From positions 1 through 64,000 of the forward strand of contig JAKEET010000108.1 in NCBI GenBank assembly GCA_022616435.1: 64,000 bases of DNA. The letters are read 5' to 3'. The DNA comes from Gemmataceae bacterium (GTDB lineage: Bacteria > Planctomycetota > Planctomycetia > Gemmatales > Gemmataceae). A program made the position numbers and the translations under genes. Every line of letters begins with the position of its first letter. Position 1 is the stretch's first letter. The notes beneath the pieces are model-generated. The model was not told where the DNA came from. It was given only the letters and a program-made list of their open reading frames with translations, and did not search any database. Below are positions 1-8,920 of the stretch, in pieces.

Positions 1-49
<49 letters not shown>

Positions 50-193
50 GCCAGGATCCGATGCTGGGTCCCGAACGAAAAAAAACCGAAACTTCTTGCC
101 CTGCCGTGGGTTCAATGAGAAACTTGAACAAGCCAACACGACGTCCGCAGCCTTGATGGCCGCGGAAGTCTAGACCCCGACAGGAGTTAACCG

Positions 194-1456
194 ATGAGTC
201 TTTCCCGCCGTGAAATGATGCAGTTGTCCGCCGCCGGCGTGCTGGGCACGTCGTTCTCCGGCTGGTTCAACATCCTGGCCTCCCGGGCCACGGAAGCCCC
301 GCTCCGCACCACCAAGCGCTGCGTCCTGTTGTGGATGGACGGCGGCCCCTCGCACAAGGACACCTGGGACCTCCGCCCCGGCACCGAGCACGGCGGCCCC
401 TACCAGGCCATCAACACCAACGTCACCGGCATCCAGATCAGCGAGCACCTGCCGCGCATGGCCCAGCTCATGAACCATGCCGCGATCATCCGCAGCATGA
501 GCACGCCGGAAGGCGCCCACCCCCGCGCCAAGTACAACCTCCACACCGGCTATCGCGAAGGCCAGGGCGGCGTCGTCTATCCGTCGATCGGCTCCACCGT
601 CGCCAAGGAGCTCGGCAACCCCGATTTCCCCTTGCCGAACTTCGTCTCCATCGGCAATCGGGCCTACGGCGCCGGTTTCCTGGGCACCCGCTATCAGCCA
701 CTGGTCGTCAACAACCCGAACACCGGCGTCGAAAACCTGCGTTCGTTCGTCAACACGTCGCAGTTCAACAACCGCGTCAACCTGCTGGACGAGCTCGACC
801 AGGCCTTCACACGCACCCACCCCGACGCCCATCCGGCCGCGGCCCATCGCACGACTTACCAACGGGCCGTGACCCTGATGCGCGACCAGGGCGCCCGCGC
901 TTTCGACATCGCCACCGAACCGCAAAGCGTCCGCAGCGCCTACGGCACGGGCAACTTCGGCCAGGGCTGCTTGCTGGCCCGCAAGCTGATCGAGGCCGGC
1001 GTCCAGTTCGTCGAAGTCACCCTCGGCGGCTGGGACACGCACCAGAACAACTTCGAGCGCGTCCGCCAGCTTTCCAACCAGGTCGATCCGGCGATGAGCC
1101 AGCTGGTCATCGACCTCCGCGAGCGCGGCCTGCTCGACAGCACCCTGGTCATCTGGATGGGCGATTTCGGCCGCACGCCCCGCATCAATCAGCGCGGCGC
1201 CCAGCCCGGCCGCGACCACTATCCGCGGGCCTGGTCGAGCGTCATGGTCGGCGGCGGCATCCGCGGCGGCCAGGTCATCGGCCGCACCGACGCCGAGGCC
1301 GCCACCGTGGTCGAGCGCCCGGTCAACACGCTGGACTTCATGTCTACCGTCTGCCGGGCCATGGGCATCGACTACAACAAGCAGAACATCGCCTCCAACG
1401 GCCGCCCGATCCGCATCGTCGACCGCGGCGCCAACCCGATCACGCAATTGTTCTAA
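194..1456 (+). CDS. DUF1501 family secreted protein
   Basis: A 420-residue DUF1501 protein, a sulfatase/alkaline-phosphatase-fold family greatly expanded in planctomycetes and usually paired with DUF1549/DUF1553 proteins. The N-terminus SRREMMQLSAAG resembles a Tat-type signal of the kind common in this family. Typical family stretches are visible: LLWMDGGPSHKDTWD near residue 45, GGWDTHQNNF near 277 and GDFGRTPRIN near 323. The start is the ATG preceded by a good GGAG at about 182-185. The biochemical activity of the family is not established. The paired DUF1549/1553 gene would lie upstream, outside the window. A rho-independent terminator follows. Confidence 0.93.
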   Translation: MSLSRREMMQLSAAGVLGTSFSGWFNILASRATEAPLRTTKRCVLLWMDGGPSHKDTWDLRPGTEHGGPYQAINTNVTGIQISEHLPRMAQLMNHAAIIRSMSTPEGAHPRAKYNLHTGYREGQGGVVYPSIGSTVAKELGNPDFPLPNFVSIGNRAYGAGFLGTRYQPLVVNNPNTGVENLRSFVNTSQFNNRVNLLDELDQAFTRTHPDAHPAAAHRTTYQRAVTLMRDQGARAFDIATEPQSVRSAYGTGNFGQGCLLARKLIEAGVQFVEVTLGGWDTHQNNFERVRQLSNQVDPAMSQLVIDLRERGLLDSTLVIWMGDFGRTPRINQRGAQPGRDHYPRAWSSVMVGGGIRGGQVIGRTDAEAATVVERPVNTLDFMSTVCRAMGIDYNKQNIASNGRPIRIVDRGANPITQLF

Positions 1457-1550
1457 GCCGTGCAGTCGTGTAGGGTGGGTGGAGTCTTCGGAACCCAAAA
1501 GGCGAGACAAAGGCTGACCCCCCCGCGTCTTGGGCGCTGCCAAGCGCAAT

Positions 1551-1580
1551 GGCCCCGGTGAAAACCGGGGCCGTTTTTTT
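1551..1580 (+). terminator. Rho-independent terminator of the DUF1501 gene
   Basis: Perfect 9-bp stem GGCCCCGGT / ACCGGGGCC with a GAAA loop, followed by seven T residues (1574-1580). It lies about 95 bp after the DUF1501 stop codon and before a gene pointing the other way. Confidence 0.92.
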
Positions 1581-1596
1581 GTGGATGGGGATGAGA

Positions 1597-1857
1597 TTAG
1601 CGCCCACGGGATCGCCACACCCGCACCATGACGACGATGCCGCCGAGAAATCCGACCAGATAGCTTGCTGAATGAGCCCACACGTCCGCAACAAAAGCCA
1701 CCTGCTTGTCCGCCGGCACCTTCGAGGCGATTGCGCCGACAAGAACCACGGCCCCGCGACTCGCCAACCACCAGCCGACCAACCCAGCGGCCGCAGCGCT
1801 CGCCGCCATGACAGGGAGCAGGATCGCGACCGGCGAGACGAGCGAACCGATGCACAT
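1597..1857 (-). CDS. small hydrophobic membrane protein, unknown function
   Basis: An 86-residue protein with two or three hydrophobic segments, at about residues 4-25 (SLVSPVAILLPVMAAS), 25-46 and 66-80 (YLVGFLGGIVVMVRV), ending in a basic tail WRSRGR. The longer open frame upstream is only a shadow of the neighbouring transporter gene; the membrane-like composition begins at the ATG at 1857. A GAGGTG stretch lies about 12 bases upstream, slightly far. The gene is divergent from the EamA transporter with 51 bp between the two starts, so a shared promoter region is likely. I do not recognise a family. Confidence 0.6.
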   Translation of the reverse strand: MCIGSLVSPVAILLPVMAASAAAAGLVGWWLASRGAVVLVGAIASKVPADKQVAFVADVWAHSASYLVGFLGGIVVMVRVWRSRGR

Positions 1858-1908
1858 CAGAATGATTCGCACCTCGATATCATACCCCTTTTGCAGGAGA
1901 ATCGCGCC

Positions 1909-2859
1909 GTGGACGCCCGGACCGCCGCCAAGTCGCCGCCTCCCACCTGGGCCGTGGCGCTGGCGTTCGCCATCATCTATGTCGTCTGGGGCACGACGTA
2001 CATGGCCATCAAGCTCGGCGTCCGCAACGAGCAGCTTCCTCCCCTGCTCTTTGGCGGCGCCCGCTTCCTCTGCGGCGGCGTCCTCGTGTTGGGCTATCAA
2101 TGGCTCCGCGGCGCCTCCCAGCGGCTCTCGCTCAGGGACGCCCTCTTGCTGGTGAGCACGGGGCTGCTCTTGTTCGCGGCCGGCAATGGCTTCATCACCT
2201 ACGCGCAGAAGACGGTCGAGAGCAGCGTTGCCGCCGTCCTGATCGCGACGACGCCGCTGTGGATCGGCCTGTGGGCCACGCTGTGGCCGCACGGCGAACG
2301 GCTGACGCCGCGCGGCTGGCTGGGACTGTTCGTCGGCCTCGGCGGCGTGGCGCTGCTCTTGGCGCCCATGATCGACCTTGAATCCACGATTGACTACGGC
2401 GGCTTTCTGCTGGTTCTCGGCTCGGCCGCGTCGTGGGCGCTGGCGTCGGTGATCCTTCGACATGTCCATGTCGCGGCGCCGCACCTCACCGCCGCGGGCT
2501 ACCAGATGTTGCTGGGCGGCGCGTCGATGCTGATCCTCGGCGCACTCGGCGGCGAGGCAGGCCGGCTGCCGGATCGGGTCACGGCGGGCGCGGTGCTGGT
2601 GTTTCTCTATCTGCTCGTGTTTGCCTCGCTGTGCGGATTCATCGCCTTCAACTGGCTGCTCGGGCACGTCTCGGCCGCCAAGGTGAGCACCTACGCCTAT
2701 GTGAACCCGCTGGTGGCCGTGTTGATCGGCTGGACCATCGGCGGCGAGGAACTGACCTGGGGACTCTGGGCAGGCATGGGCACGATTCTGTTTAGCGTGT
2801 TCCTGGTCCGCGGGGCAGGAGTGAGGAGTCAGAAGTCAGAAGGCAGAAGTCAGAAGTAG
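1909..2859 (+). CDS. EamA/DMT-family transporter
   Basis: A 316-residue drug/metabolite-transporter (EamA) protein with about ten transmembrane helices arranged as two EamA repeats. The first begins WAVALAFAIIYVVWGTTYMAIKLG, the second about FLLVLGSAASWALASVILRH. Such proteins export or import small metabolites; the substrate cannot be read from sequence. The start is GTG at 1909 with AGGAG at 1895-1899, nine bases upstream; the frame stays open further upstream but lacks membrane character. The last dozen residues (RSQKSEGRSQK) are encoded by a 7-bp tandem repeat array that has fused to the 3' end. Confidence 0.9.
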   Translation: MDARTAAKSPPPTWAVALAFAIIYVVWGTTYMAIKLGVRNEQLPPLLFGGARFLCGGVLVLGYQWLRGASQRLSLRDALLLVSTGLLLFAAGNGFITYAQKTVESSVAAVLIATTPLWIGLWATLWPHGERLTPRGWLGLFVGLGGVALLLAPMIDLESTIDYGGFLLVLGSAASWALASVILRHVHVAAPHLTAAGYQMLLGGASMLILGALGGEAGRLPDRVTAGAVLVFLYLLVFASLCGFIAFNWLLGHVSAAKVSTYAYVNPLVAVLIGWTIGGEELTWGLWAGMGTILFSVFLVRGAGVRSQKSEGRSQK

Positions 2860-2900
2860 AAGCAGAAGTCAGCGACTGAGTGACTTCTGACTTCTGACTT
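2826..2900. repeat. 7-bp tandem repeat array (AGTCAGA / TGACTTC), facing copies
   Basis: Five to six imperfect units of AGTCAGA (2826-2871) are followed after a short gap by two units of TGACTTC in the opposite sense (2881-2900), so the two parts can pair. The first part encodes the C-terminus of the preceding transporter. The same heptamer occurs near 12340-12483, 18537-18568, 39658-39681 and 39777-39795. Confidence 0.85.
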
Positions 2901-2943
2901 GCCCTTGACCGCAACCTCCGGCAGGCTATAGTCCGCGGCCATC

Positions 2944-4080
2944 ATGAAGACCATATTCCGCTTTGCCGCGCTGGCGCTGTTGTTGGCGCTGGGGCTTGAG
3001 GACCGCGCCGCAGCGCAGGCCGCGGCGCAGGACGCGCCGCCGGCTTCGGGCAAAATCCTCATTCTGATCAATGATCGCGTCATGGAAGGCGAGATCGAGC
3101 GCGTGGGCGACCAGTACCGCATCCGCCGCGGCATGGGCGAGACGCTGATCGCGGCCAGGCGCGGAAAGCGGCTGTGCGCCGACTGGGGCGAGGCCCTGGC
3201 GTATGTCCGCAGCCAGGCCAACCTGGGCGATCCCGATGAGCGCCTGCGCGTGGCGCGTTGGTGCCAGCAGAACGACTTGATCGACGACGCCCTCACGGAG
3301 GCCCGCGCCGCGCTGGACATGCGGCCTACCCATCCAGAGACCAAACAACTCGTGCAGATCCTGCAACGCAGCTCGACCAACGCTCCGGCAGCGCAGCCGG
3401 CCGTTGCCCACGAGCCCAAGGTCTTCGAGGCCGTGACGCCGCTCGACATCAGCGCCGATTCGCTGGCCCTGTTCACCACCAAGGTCCAGCCGATCCTGCT
3501 CAACGCCTGCGCGAGCTGCCATTCGAACGGGCAGGGGGGCGGGTTCCAACTGGTGCGGTCCGGCGACCTGGCGCCGCGGCTGGCCACGCAGCGCAACCTC
3601 ACCATGGCGGTGCGGCAGCTGCGACTCGACAATCCGGCCGTCAGTCCGCTGCTGGTGAAGGCCGTCAGCGCCCATGGCACGTTGACGCAGCCGCTGTTTC
3701 GCGATCGCCGCGCCGTGCCGGTGCAGACGTTGCAGCGCTGGGCGGAACAGCTGGCCGCGAACAACCCGCACCTGCGCGAGACCCGCGGCGGTCCACCGGT
3801 CGCGCAGGCCGCACCGGAGCAAGCTGTCGCGCCGGCGCCCGCAACCGTGACTGCCAATCCACCCGTGGTCACGCCGGTCGTGTCGCGGCCGGTGACGCGC
3901 GCCGATGTCAAGGACGGCGCCAACGTGTTCGGCAACGCCCAGACCGCGCTGAGCGCCGGACAGAGCCCGCTGCCGCCAATGCCGCCGGTCGCTCGGGGCA
4001 CCACTTCCGCCGCGACGAGCCCCAACGATGCGTATGATCCCGCCGTTTTCAATTCACGTGAGGGCCGCGTCCCTCGTTGA
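2944..4080 (+). CDS. secreted planctomycete cytochrome-like CxxCH protein
   Basis: A 378-residue secreted protein with a signal peptide (hydrophobic core FAALALLLALGL, cleavage near AAAQ at about 25). A central TPR-like helical stretch (ALTEARAALDMRPTHPETKQL) is followed by a single heme-c motif, ACASCHSNG (CxxCH) at about residues 196-200. That motif begins a domain resembling the planctomycete cytochrome-C (PSCyt) domain, in which CxxCH precedes PLLVKA-type sequence. The C-terminal 80 residues are Pro/Ala-rich and probably disordered. An electron-transfer or heme-binding role in the periplasm is inferred. The next gene, a sigma-54 activator, is 147 bp downstream. Confidence 0.8.
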   Translation: MKTIFRFAALALLLALGLEDRAAAQAAAQDAPPASGKILILINDRVMEGEIERVGDQYRIRRGMGETLIAARRGKRLCADWGEALAYVRSQANLGDPDERLRVARWCQQNDLIDDALTEARAALDMRPTHPETKQLVQILQRSSTNAPAAQPAVAHEPKVFEAVTPLDISADSLALFTTKVQPILLNACASCHSNGQGGGFQLVRSGDLAPRLATQRNLTMAVRQLRLDNPAVSPLLVKAVSAHGTLTQPLFRDRRAVPVQTLQRWAEQLAANNPHLRETRGGPPVAQAAPEQAVAPAPATVTANPPVVTPVVSRPVTRADVKDGANVFGNAQTALSAGQSPLPPMPPVARGTTSAATSPNDAYDPAVFNSREGRVPR

Positions 4081-4227
4081 CCGCGATTTGTTCTTCGCAG
4101 AAACGGAACGGGGACAGTCGGCAGCCGGTTTCGACGTCCCACGACATGCTGGGGATTCTGCCCGCCACAATGTCAGTTCGGTCGATTTCCGCTTGTCTCA
4201 CGAAACCTTCGAAGGGACAATGACCCT

Positions 4228-5601
4228 GTGCCTGTGTCCGCGTCCCGCACCCCAATCCTGGTCGTCGACGACGAGCCGATCATCCGCGACAGCCTTGCTG
4301 AGTTTCTCACGCAAGAAGGCTTCGCGGTGACCACGTCCGGCTCGGCCGAGGATGCACTGCGCAAAGCTCGCGACACCCATTTCGCGGTCGCCATCTGCGA
4401 CGTCCAGCTTCCCGGCATCGACGGGCTCGGCCTGCTGGATCGGCTGCTGAAAATCAGTCCGGAAACGTTCGTTCTCCTGATCACCGCCTACGGCACGGTC
4501 GAGAGCGCCGTCGTCGCCTTTCAGCGCGGCGCCCACGATTACCTCATGAAGCCGATCCTGCTCGACGAGGTGCTCGCCAAGATTCGCCGGCTCCTGGCCT
4601 ATCGGGACCTGCACCTGGAGAACCAGTGGCTGCGCCGCGAGCTGAGCCGGGTCGAGGGAGGGGCCGAGGGGGGCGACATGGTCGTCGGCCACGGTCCGGC
4701 CATGCAGCGCGTCATGGACATGGTCCGCAAGGTGGCGCCGACGCCGTCCACGGTGCTTTTGGTCGGCGAGAGCGGCACCGGCAAGGAACTGTTGGCCCGC
4801 GCCGTCCATGGCCGTGCCGCCAACGCCGCCGCTCGCTTCCTGGCCGTCAACTGCGCCGCCATCCCGCACGAGCTGCTGGAGAACCAGCTGTTCGGCCACC
4901 GCAAAGGCGCTTTCACGGGCGCCGATCGCGATCAGACCGGGGTGTTCCAGCACGTCGGCAGCGGCACTATTTTTCTCGACGAGATCGGCGAGTTGCCGCT
5001 GGCGACGCAGGCCAAGATGCTGCGAGCGATCGAACAGAAAGAGGTCCATCCGGTCGGGGCGAATGAGCCGGTGGCGGTGGAGGCCCGCATCATCGCCGCC
5101 ACCAACAAGAACCTGGCCAAGGAAGTCGAAGCCGGCCGGTTCCGCGAGGATTTGTACTATCGGTTGAACGTCGTCAGCATCACGTTGCCGCCCTTGCGGG
5201 AGCGGCGCGAGGAGATCCCCGATTTCGTCGACAAGCTCCTCGCCAAGCACAGCCGGGCGCTCGGCAAGCGCATCACTGGCGTGACGCACGAGGCGATGCA
5301 GATTCTGCTGGCCTGCCCGTGGAAGGGCAACATCCGCGAGCTGGAGAACGCCCTGCAGCGCGCCGTGATCCTGGGCGACGGCCCCCTGCTCGGGCCCGCC
5401 GATCTGCCCCCCGATCTCGCCCCGCAGCCGGACGATCCGGGGCTGGTGGAAGACCTGGGCGAAGCGGTGCGGCGCTTCGAAAGGCAGCACTTGCAGCGGC
5501 TGCTCCGCCGGTTCCCGGACAAGAAGGAAGCGGCGCGGCGCCTCGGCATGGGATTGAGCTCGTTGTACCGCCGCATCGCGGAGCTGGGGATTGACGTGTG
5601 A
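4228..5601 (+). CDS. NtrC-family sigma-54-dependent response regulator
   Basis: A 457-residue transcription activator with three domains. The receiver domain (about 8-125) has the acidic pocket DD14-15, phospho-acceptor D58 in CDVQLPG, and K108. The AAA+ domain (about 150-390) has Walker A GESGTGKE near 180, the sigma-54-contact loop GAFTGA near 227, Walker B GTIFLDEIGEL, and the arginine-finger region REDLYYRLNV. A Fis-type helix-turn-helix at the C-terminus (KEAARRLGMGLSSLYRRIAELG) binds DNA. It activates RpoN-dependent promoters once phosphorylated by a histidine kinase; none is seen nearby. The start is GTG at 4228 with GAAGGG at 4211-4216; a second GTG at 4234 is possible. Confidence 0.95.
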   Translation: MPVSASRTPILVVDDEPIIRDSLAEFLTQEGFAVTTSGSAEDALRKARDTHFAVAICDVQLPGIDGLGLLDRLLKISPETFVLLITAYGTVESAVVAFQRGAHDYLMKPILLDEVLAKIRRLLAYRDLHLENQWLRRELSRVEGGAEGGDMVVGHGPAMQRVMDMVRKVAPTPSTVLLVGESGTGKELLARAVHGRAANAAARFLAVNCAAIPHELLENQLFGHRKGAFTGADRDQTGVFQHVGSGTIFLDEIGELPLATQAKMLRAIEQKEVHPVGANEPVAVEARIIAATNKNLAKEVEAGRFREDLYYRLNVVSITLPPLRERREEIPDFVDKLLAKHSRALGKRITGVTHEAMQILLACPWKGNIRELENALQRAVILGDGPLLGPADLPPDLAPQPDDPGLVEDLGEAVRRFERQHLQRLLRRFPDKKEAARRLGMGLSSLYRRIAELGIDV

Positions 5602-5677
5602 TTCCCATTCTTGCTTGATTCACGTCCGCTGATCGCCGAAACTCGAACGGCTCTCCCGTGAACTCCCGAGGCAGCAC

Positions 5678-8600
5678 ATGAAGACCTTCACTCGTTTCGC
5701 ATTGACTCGTTTCGCATTCGTCGCTTTCGTTGGCATCGCGGCGGCGTGCACCGCTCTGGCCGGCGGCGACGGCAAGGATGCCAAGGACGACAAGAGTCCG
5801 TTCAAGAACCTGAAGTATCGCTCCATCGGCCCGGCGGCCGGCGGCCGCGTCAGCCGCGCCTGCGGCGTCCCCGGCGATCCGATGATCTACTACGCCGCCA
5901 CCGCGTCGGGCGGCGTCTGGAAGTCGAGCGACGGCGGCCTCACCTGGAAATCGATCTTCGACGATCAACCCACGTCGTCGATCGGCGCCATCGCGGTGGC
6001 GGCGTCCGATCCCAACGTCATCTACGTCGGTTCGGGCGAGGCGAACATCCGCGGCAACGTCATGCCCGGCAACGGCATCTACAAGTCCACCGATGCCGGC
6101 AAGACCTGGACGCACGTGTGGAAGCAGAAGGGCCAGATCGGGCACATGATCGTCCATCCCAGCAACGCCGAGATTGCGTTCGGCGCGGTGCTGGGTCATG
6201 CGTTCGGCCCGAATCCCGAGCGCGGCGTCTACCGGACCACCGACGGCGGCAAGACGTGGAAGCAAGTGCTGAAGAAGGACGCGGACACCGGCGCCATCGA
6301 CGTCTGTTTCGATCCGGCCAATCCGCGCATCCTGTTCGCGGCCCTCTGGCAAGCGCGGCGCACGCCCTGGAGCTTGACCAGCGGCGGGCCCGGCAGCGGA
6401 CTGTATCGCTCCGATGACGGCGGCGACACCTGGAAGGAGCTCGAGCCCGACGACGACAACGAACTGCCGCCGCAGCCGTGGGGCCGCATCGGCATCGCCG
6501 TCGCGCCCAGCGACAGCAACCGCGTCTACGCCCTCATCGAAGCCGACAAGGGCGGCCTCTACCGCTCCGACGACGGCGGCGAGAAATGGAAGCTCGTCAA
6601 TCCGGGCCGCTACCTGCGCCAGCGGCCCTGGTATTTCTCCACGGTCCACGTCGATCCCGCGAACGCCGACGTCGTGTGGTGCCCGAACGTGCGGCTGCTC
6701 AAGAGCATCGACGGCGGCAAAACGTTCAAGAACATCAAGGGCCCGCACCACGTCGATCATCACGACCTGTGGATCGACCCCAAGAACCCGCGGCGGCTGA
6801 TCGACAGCAACGACGGCGGCGTCGATATCTCCACCAACAACGCCGAGACCTGGCACGCGTGCCGGTTGCCGATCGCCCAGTTCTATCACATCAGCGTGGA
6901 CAACAGTGTCCCCTACCGCGTCCTCGGCAATATGCAGGACCAGGGGACGGCGTCGGGGCCCAGCAACAGCCTGTCGTCGGCGGGCATCGCGCTCGCCGAC
7001 TGGCACACGGTCGGCGGCGGCGAGACCGGCTACAGCCTCGCCGATCCCACCGATCCGAACATCGTCTACTCCGGCGAGTATGCCGGCATCCTGACCCGCT
7101 ACGACCACCGCACCCGGCAGGCCCGCAGCATCGCCATCTATCCGACGAACCCATCGGGCCAGGGGGCCGTCGAGCAGCGCTACCGCTTCCAATGGACGGC
7201 GCCGATCCTCATCTCGCCGCACGATCACAAGACGCTCTACCACGGCGCCAACGTGCTGTTCAAGACGACCGATGCCGGCCGCACCTGGCAGAAGATCAGC
7301 CCCGACCTGACGCGCGACGACAAATCCAAGCAGCAGTGGTCCGGCGGTCCGATCACGGGCGACAACACGACAGCGGAGTTCTACTGCACGATCTTCGCCA
7401 TCGCCGAGTCGCCGAAGCGGGCCGGCGTCCTGTGGGCCGGCAGCGACGACGGGCTGGTTCACGTCACCCTGGACGGCGGCAAGACGTGGGCCAATGTGAC
7501 CAAGAACATTCCCGAGCTGCCGGAGTGGGGCACGGTCGCCTGCATCGAGGCGTCGCGACACGACGCCGGGACCGCGTACGTCGTCGTCGATGCCCACCGG
7601 CTCGACAACGATCGGCCCTACTTGTGGAAGACGAAGGACTTCGGCAAATCGTGGACCAAGCTGAGCGACAAGCTGCCGCAGGACGATTACCTGCGTGTCG
7701 TGCGTGAAGATCCTGTCGTGCCGGGAATGCTCTACGTCGGCAGCGAGCACGGCGTGTCGTATACGCGCGATGAAGTCACCTGGGAACAGCTCAAGCTCAA
7801 TTTGCCCACGTGCGCCGTCTCCGACCTGGTCGTCAAGGACAACGATCTGGTCGTCGGCGCCAATGGCCGGTCGATCTGGATTCTCGACGATCTGACGCCG
7901 CTGCGGCAATGGTCGCCGAAGATCGCGCAAGGCACGCACCTGTTCCCGACCCAGCCCGCCATTCGCTGGCGTTACCATGGTGAGAACTACGCCGGCGAGG
8001 ACCGCATTCCTGGCGACAATCCGCCCAAGGGCGCCGTGATCCATTACCATCTCGACCGCAAGCCGAAGGATGACATCACGCTGGAAATCCTCGACGCCAA
8101 GGGAGCGCTGGTGCGGAAGCTGACCAGCAAGAAGGAGGAACCCGAGGACGAGGACCATCCGGACCAGCCGTGGTATCCGTACAAGCCGACGGTGCTGCCC
8201 AAGGAGATCGGCGTCAACCGCGTCGCGTGGGATTTGAACTACGAGGGGCCGACCATCATTCCGGGCGCCAAGAACGACGCCGGTGTGCCGCACCGCGGCC
8301 CGTCGGCGCCGCCGGGAACGTACACACTCAAGTTGACCGTGGACGGCAAGACGCTGACCGGCTCGGTGACCGTACGGCTGGACCCGCGCGTCAAGCTGTC
8401 GGCGGGCGATCTGGCCGAGCAGCACGCCCTGGCGCTGAGGCTGCGCGACGACATCACGCGGCTTTCGAAGACGGTGATCGCGTTGCGGCTGGTGCGAAAG
8501 CAACTGCACGTTCTCGAAGAAACCTGGAAAGACGCCGCGCCGCCGGCAGGCCTGGCCAAGGAGGCCAAGACGCTGCTGGAACGGCTTGATGCTTTGGAAA

Positions 8601-8866
8601 GCAAGCTGCACAACCCGAAGGCCGAGGTGAGTTACGACATCCTGGCGATGAAGGGTGGGGCCAAGCTGTACTCGCAGCAGGCGTGGCTCTACGTCAATGT
8701 GAAGGACGGCGACGGGCCGGTGACGCAGGGGATGCGCGAAGTGGACGACGATCAACGCCGGGACTGGGCCCGGCTCGCCAAGGAATGGCAGGACGTGCAG
8801 GCGGCGGTTCGACGCTTCAACAGCGCCGTCCGCGAGGCCGGCATTCCCGCGATCGGCGTGAAATGA
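5678..8866 (+). CDS. large secreted BNR/VPS10-like beta-propeller protein
   Basis: A 1,062-residue secreted protein with an N-terminal signal peptide (MKTFTRFALTRFAFVAFVG). The first ~700 residues are BNR/sortilin-type propeller repeats with the diagnostic Asp-box (S/T-x-D-x-G-x-T-W): KSSDGGLTWK, KSTDAGKTWT, RTTDGGKTWK, RSDDGGDTWK, KTTDAGRTW. The C-terminal part contains a beta-rich region (EILDAKGALVRKLTSK, as in FlgD-like/Ig folds) and a helical end. Close relatives are annotated as VPS10 or photosystem-assembly-like glycosyl hydrolases, though no enzymatic activity is proven for this subgroup. The ATG is preceded by GAGG. Dispersed repeat DNA follows the stop codon directly. Confidence 0.88.
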   Translation: MKTFTRFALTRFAFVAFVGIAAACTALAGGDGKDAKDDKSPFKNLKYRSIGPAAGGRVSRACGVPGDPMIYYAATASGGVWKSSDGGLTWKSIFDDQPTSSIGAIAVAASDPNVIYVGSGEANIRGNVMPGNGIYKSTDAGKTWTHVWKQKGQIGHMIVHPSNAEIAFGAVLGHAFGPNPERGVYRTTDGGKTWKQVLKKDADTGAIDVCFDPANPRILFAALWQARRTPWSLTSGGPGSGLYRSDDGGDTWKELEPDDDNELPPQPWGRIGIAVAPSDSNRVYALIEADKGGLYRSDDGGEKWKLVNPGRYLRQRPWYFSTVHVDPANADVVWCPNVRLLKSIDGGKTFKNIKGPHHVDHHDLWIDPKNPRRLIDSNDGGVDISTNNAETWHACRLPIAQFYHISVDNSVPYRVLGNMQDQGTASGPSNSLSSAGIALADWHTVGGGETGYSLADPTDPNIVYSGEYAGILTRYDHRTRQARSIAIYPTNPSGQGAVEQRYRFQWTAPILISPHDHKTLYHGANVLFKTTDAGRTWQKISPDLTRDDKSKQQWSGGPITGDNTTAEFYCTIFAIAESPKRAGVLWAGSDDGLVHVTLDGGKTWANVTKNIPELPEWGTVACIEASRHDAGTAYVVVDAHRLDNDRPYLWKTKDFGKSWTKLSDKLPQDDYLRVVREDPVVPGMLYVGSEHGVSYTRDEVTWEQLKLNLPTCAVSDLVVKDNDLVVGANGRSIWILDDLTPLRQWSPKIAQGTHLFPTQPAIRWRYHGENYAGEDRIPGDNPPKGAVIHYHLDRKPKDDITLEILDAKGALVRKLTSKKEEPEDEDHPDQPWYPYKPTVLPKEIGVNRVAWDLNYEGPTIIPGAKNDAGVPHRGPSAPPGTYTLKLTVDGKTLTGSVTVRLDPRVKLSAGDLAEQHALALRLRDDITRLSKTVIALRLVRKQLHVLEETWKDAAPPAGLAKEAKTLLERLDALESKLHNPKAEVSYDILAMKGGAKLYSQQAWLYVNVKDGDGPVTQGMREVDDDQRRDWARLAKEWQDVQAAVRRFNSAVREAGIPAIGVK

Positions 8867-8868
8867 GC

Positions 8869-8915
8869 TCCCCTCTCCCCATCGAACAGGGGGAGAGGGG
8901 CCGGGGGTGAGGGGG
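8869..8915. repeat. dispersed CCCTCTCCC...GGGAGAGGG palindromic element, copy 1
   Basis: A hairpin-forming element starting two bases after the stop codon of the beta-propeller gene: CCCCTCTCCCC, ATCGAACA, then GGGGGAGAGGGG and a tail ending GGTGAGGGGG. A near-identical copy is at 51805-51852, and a related arm lies inside the TPP riboswitch at about 14825-14864. Confidence 0.85.
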
Positions 8916-8920
8916 TTTCG

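Noticed and set aside
2826..2900. Rho-independent terminator after the EamA gene
   Set aside because: The facing heptamer arrays can pair, but no T-run follows; listed as a repeat only.
5273..8755. 1,160-residue open frame opposite the beta-propeller gene
   Set aside because: Same shadow effect; it also crosses the boundary between two real genes.
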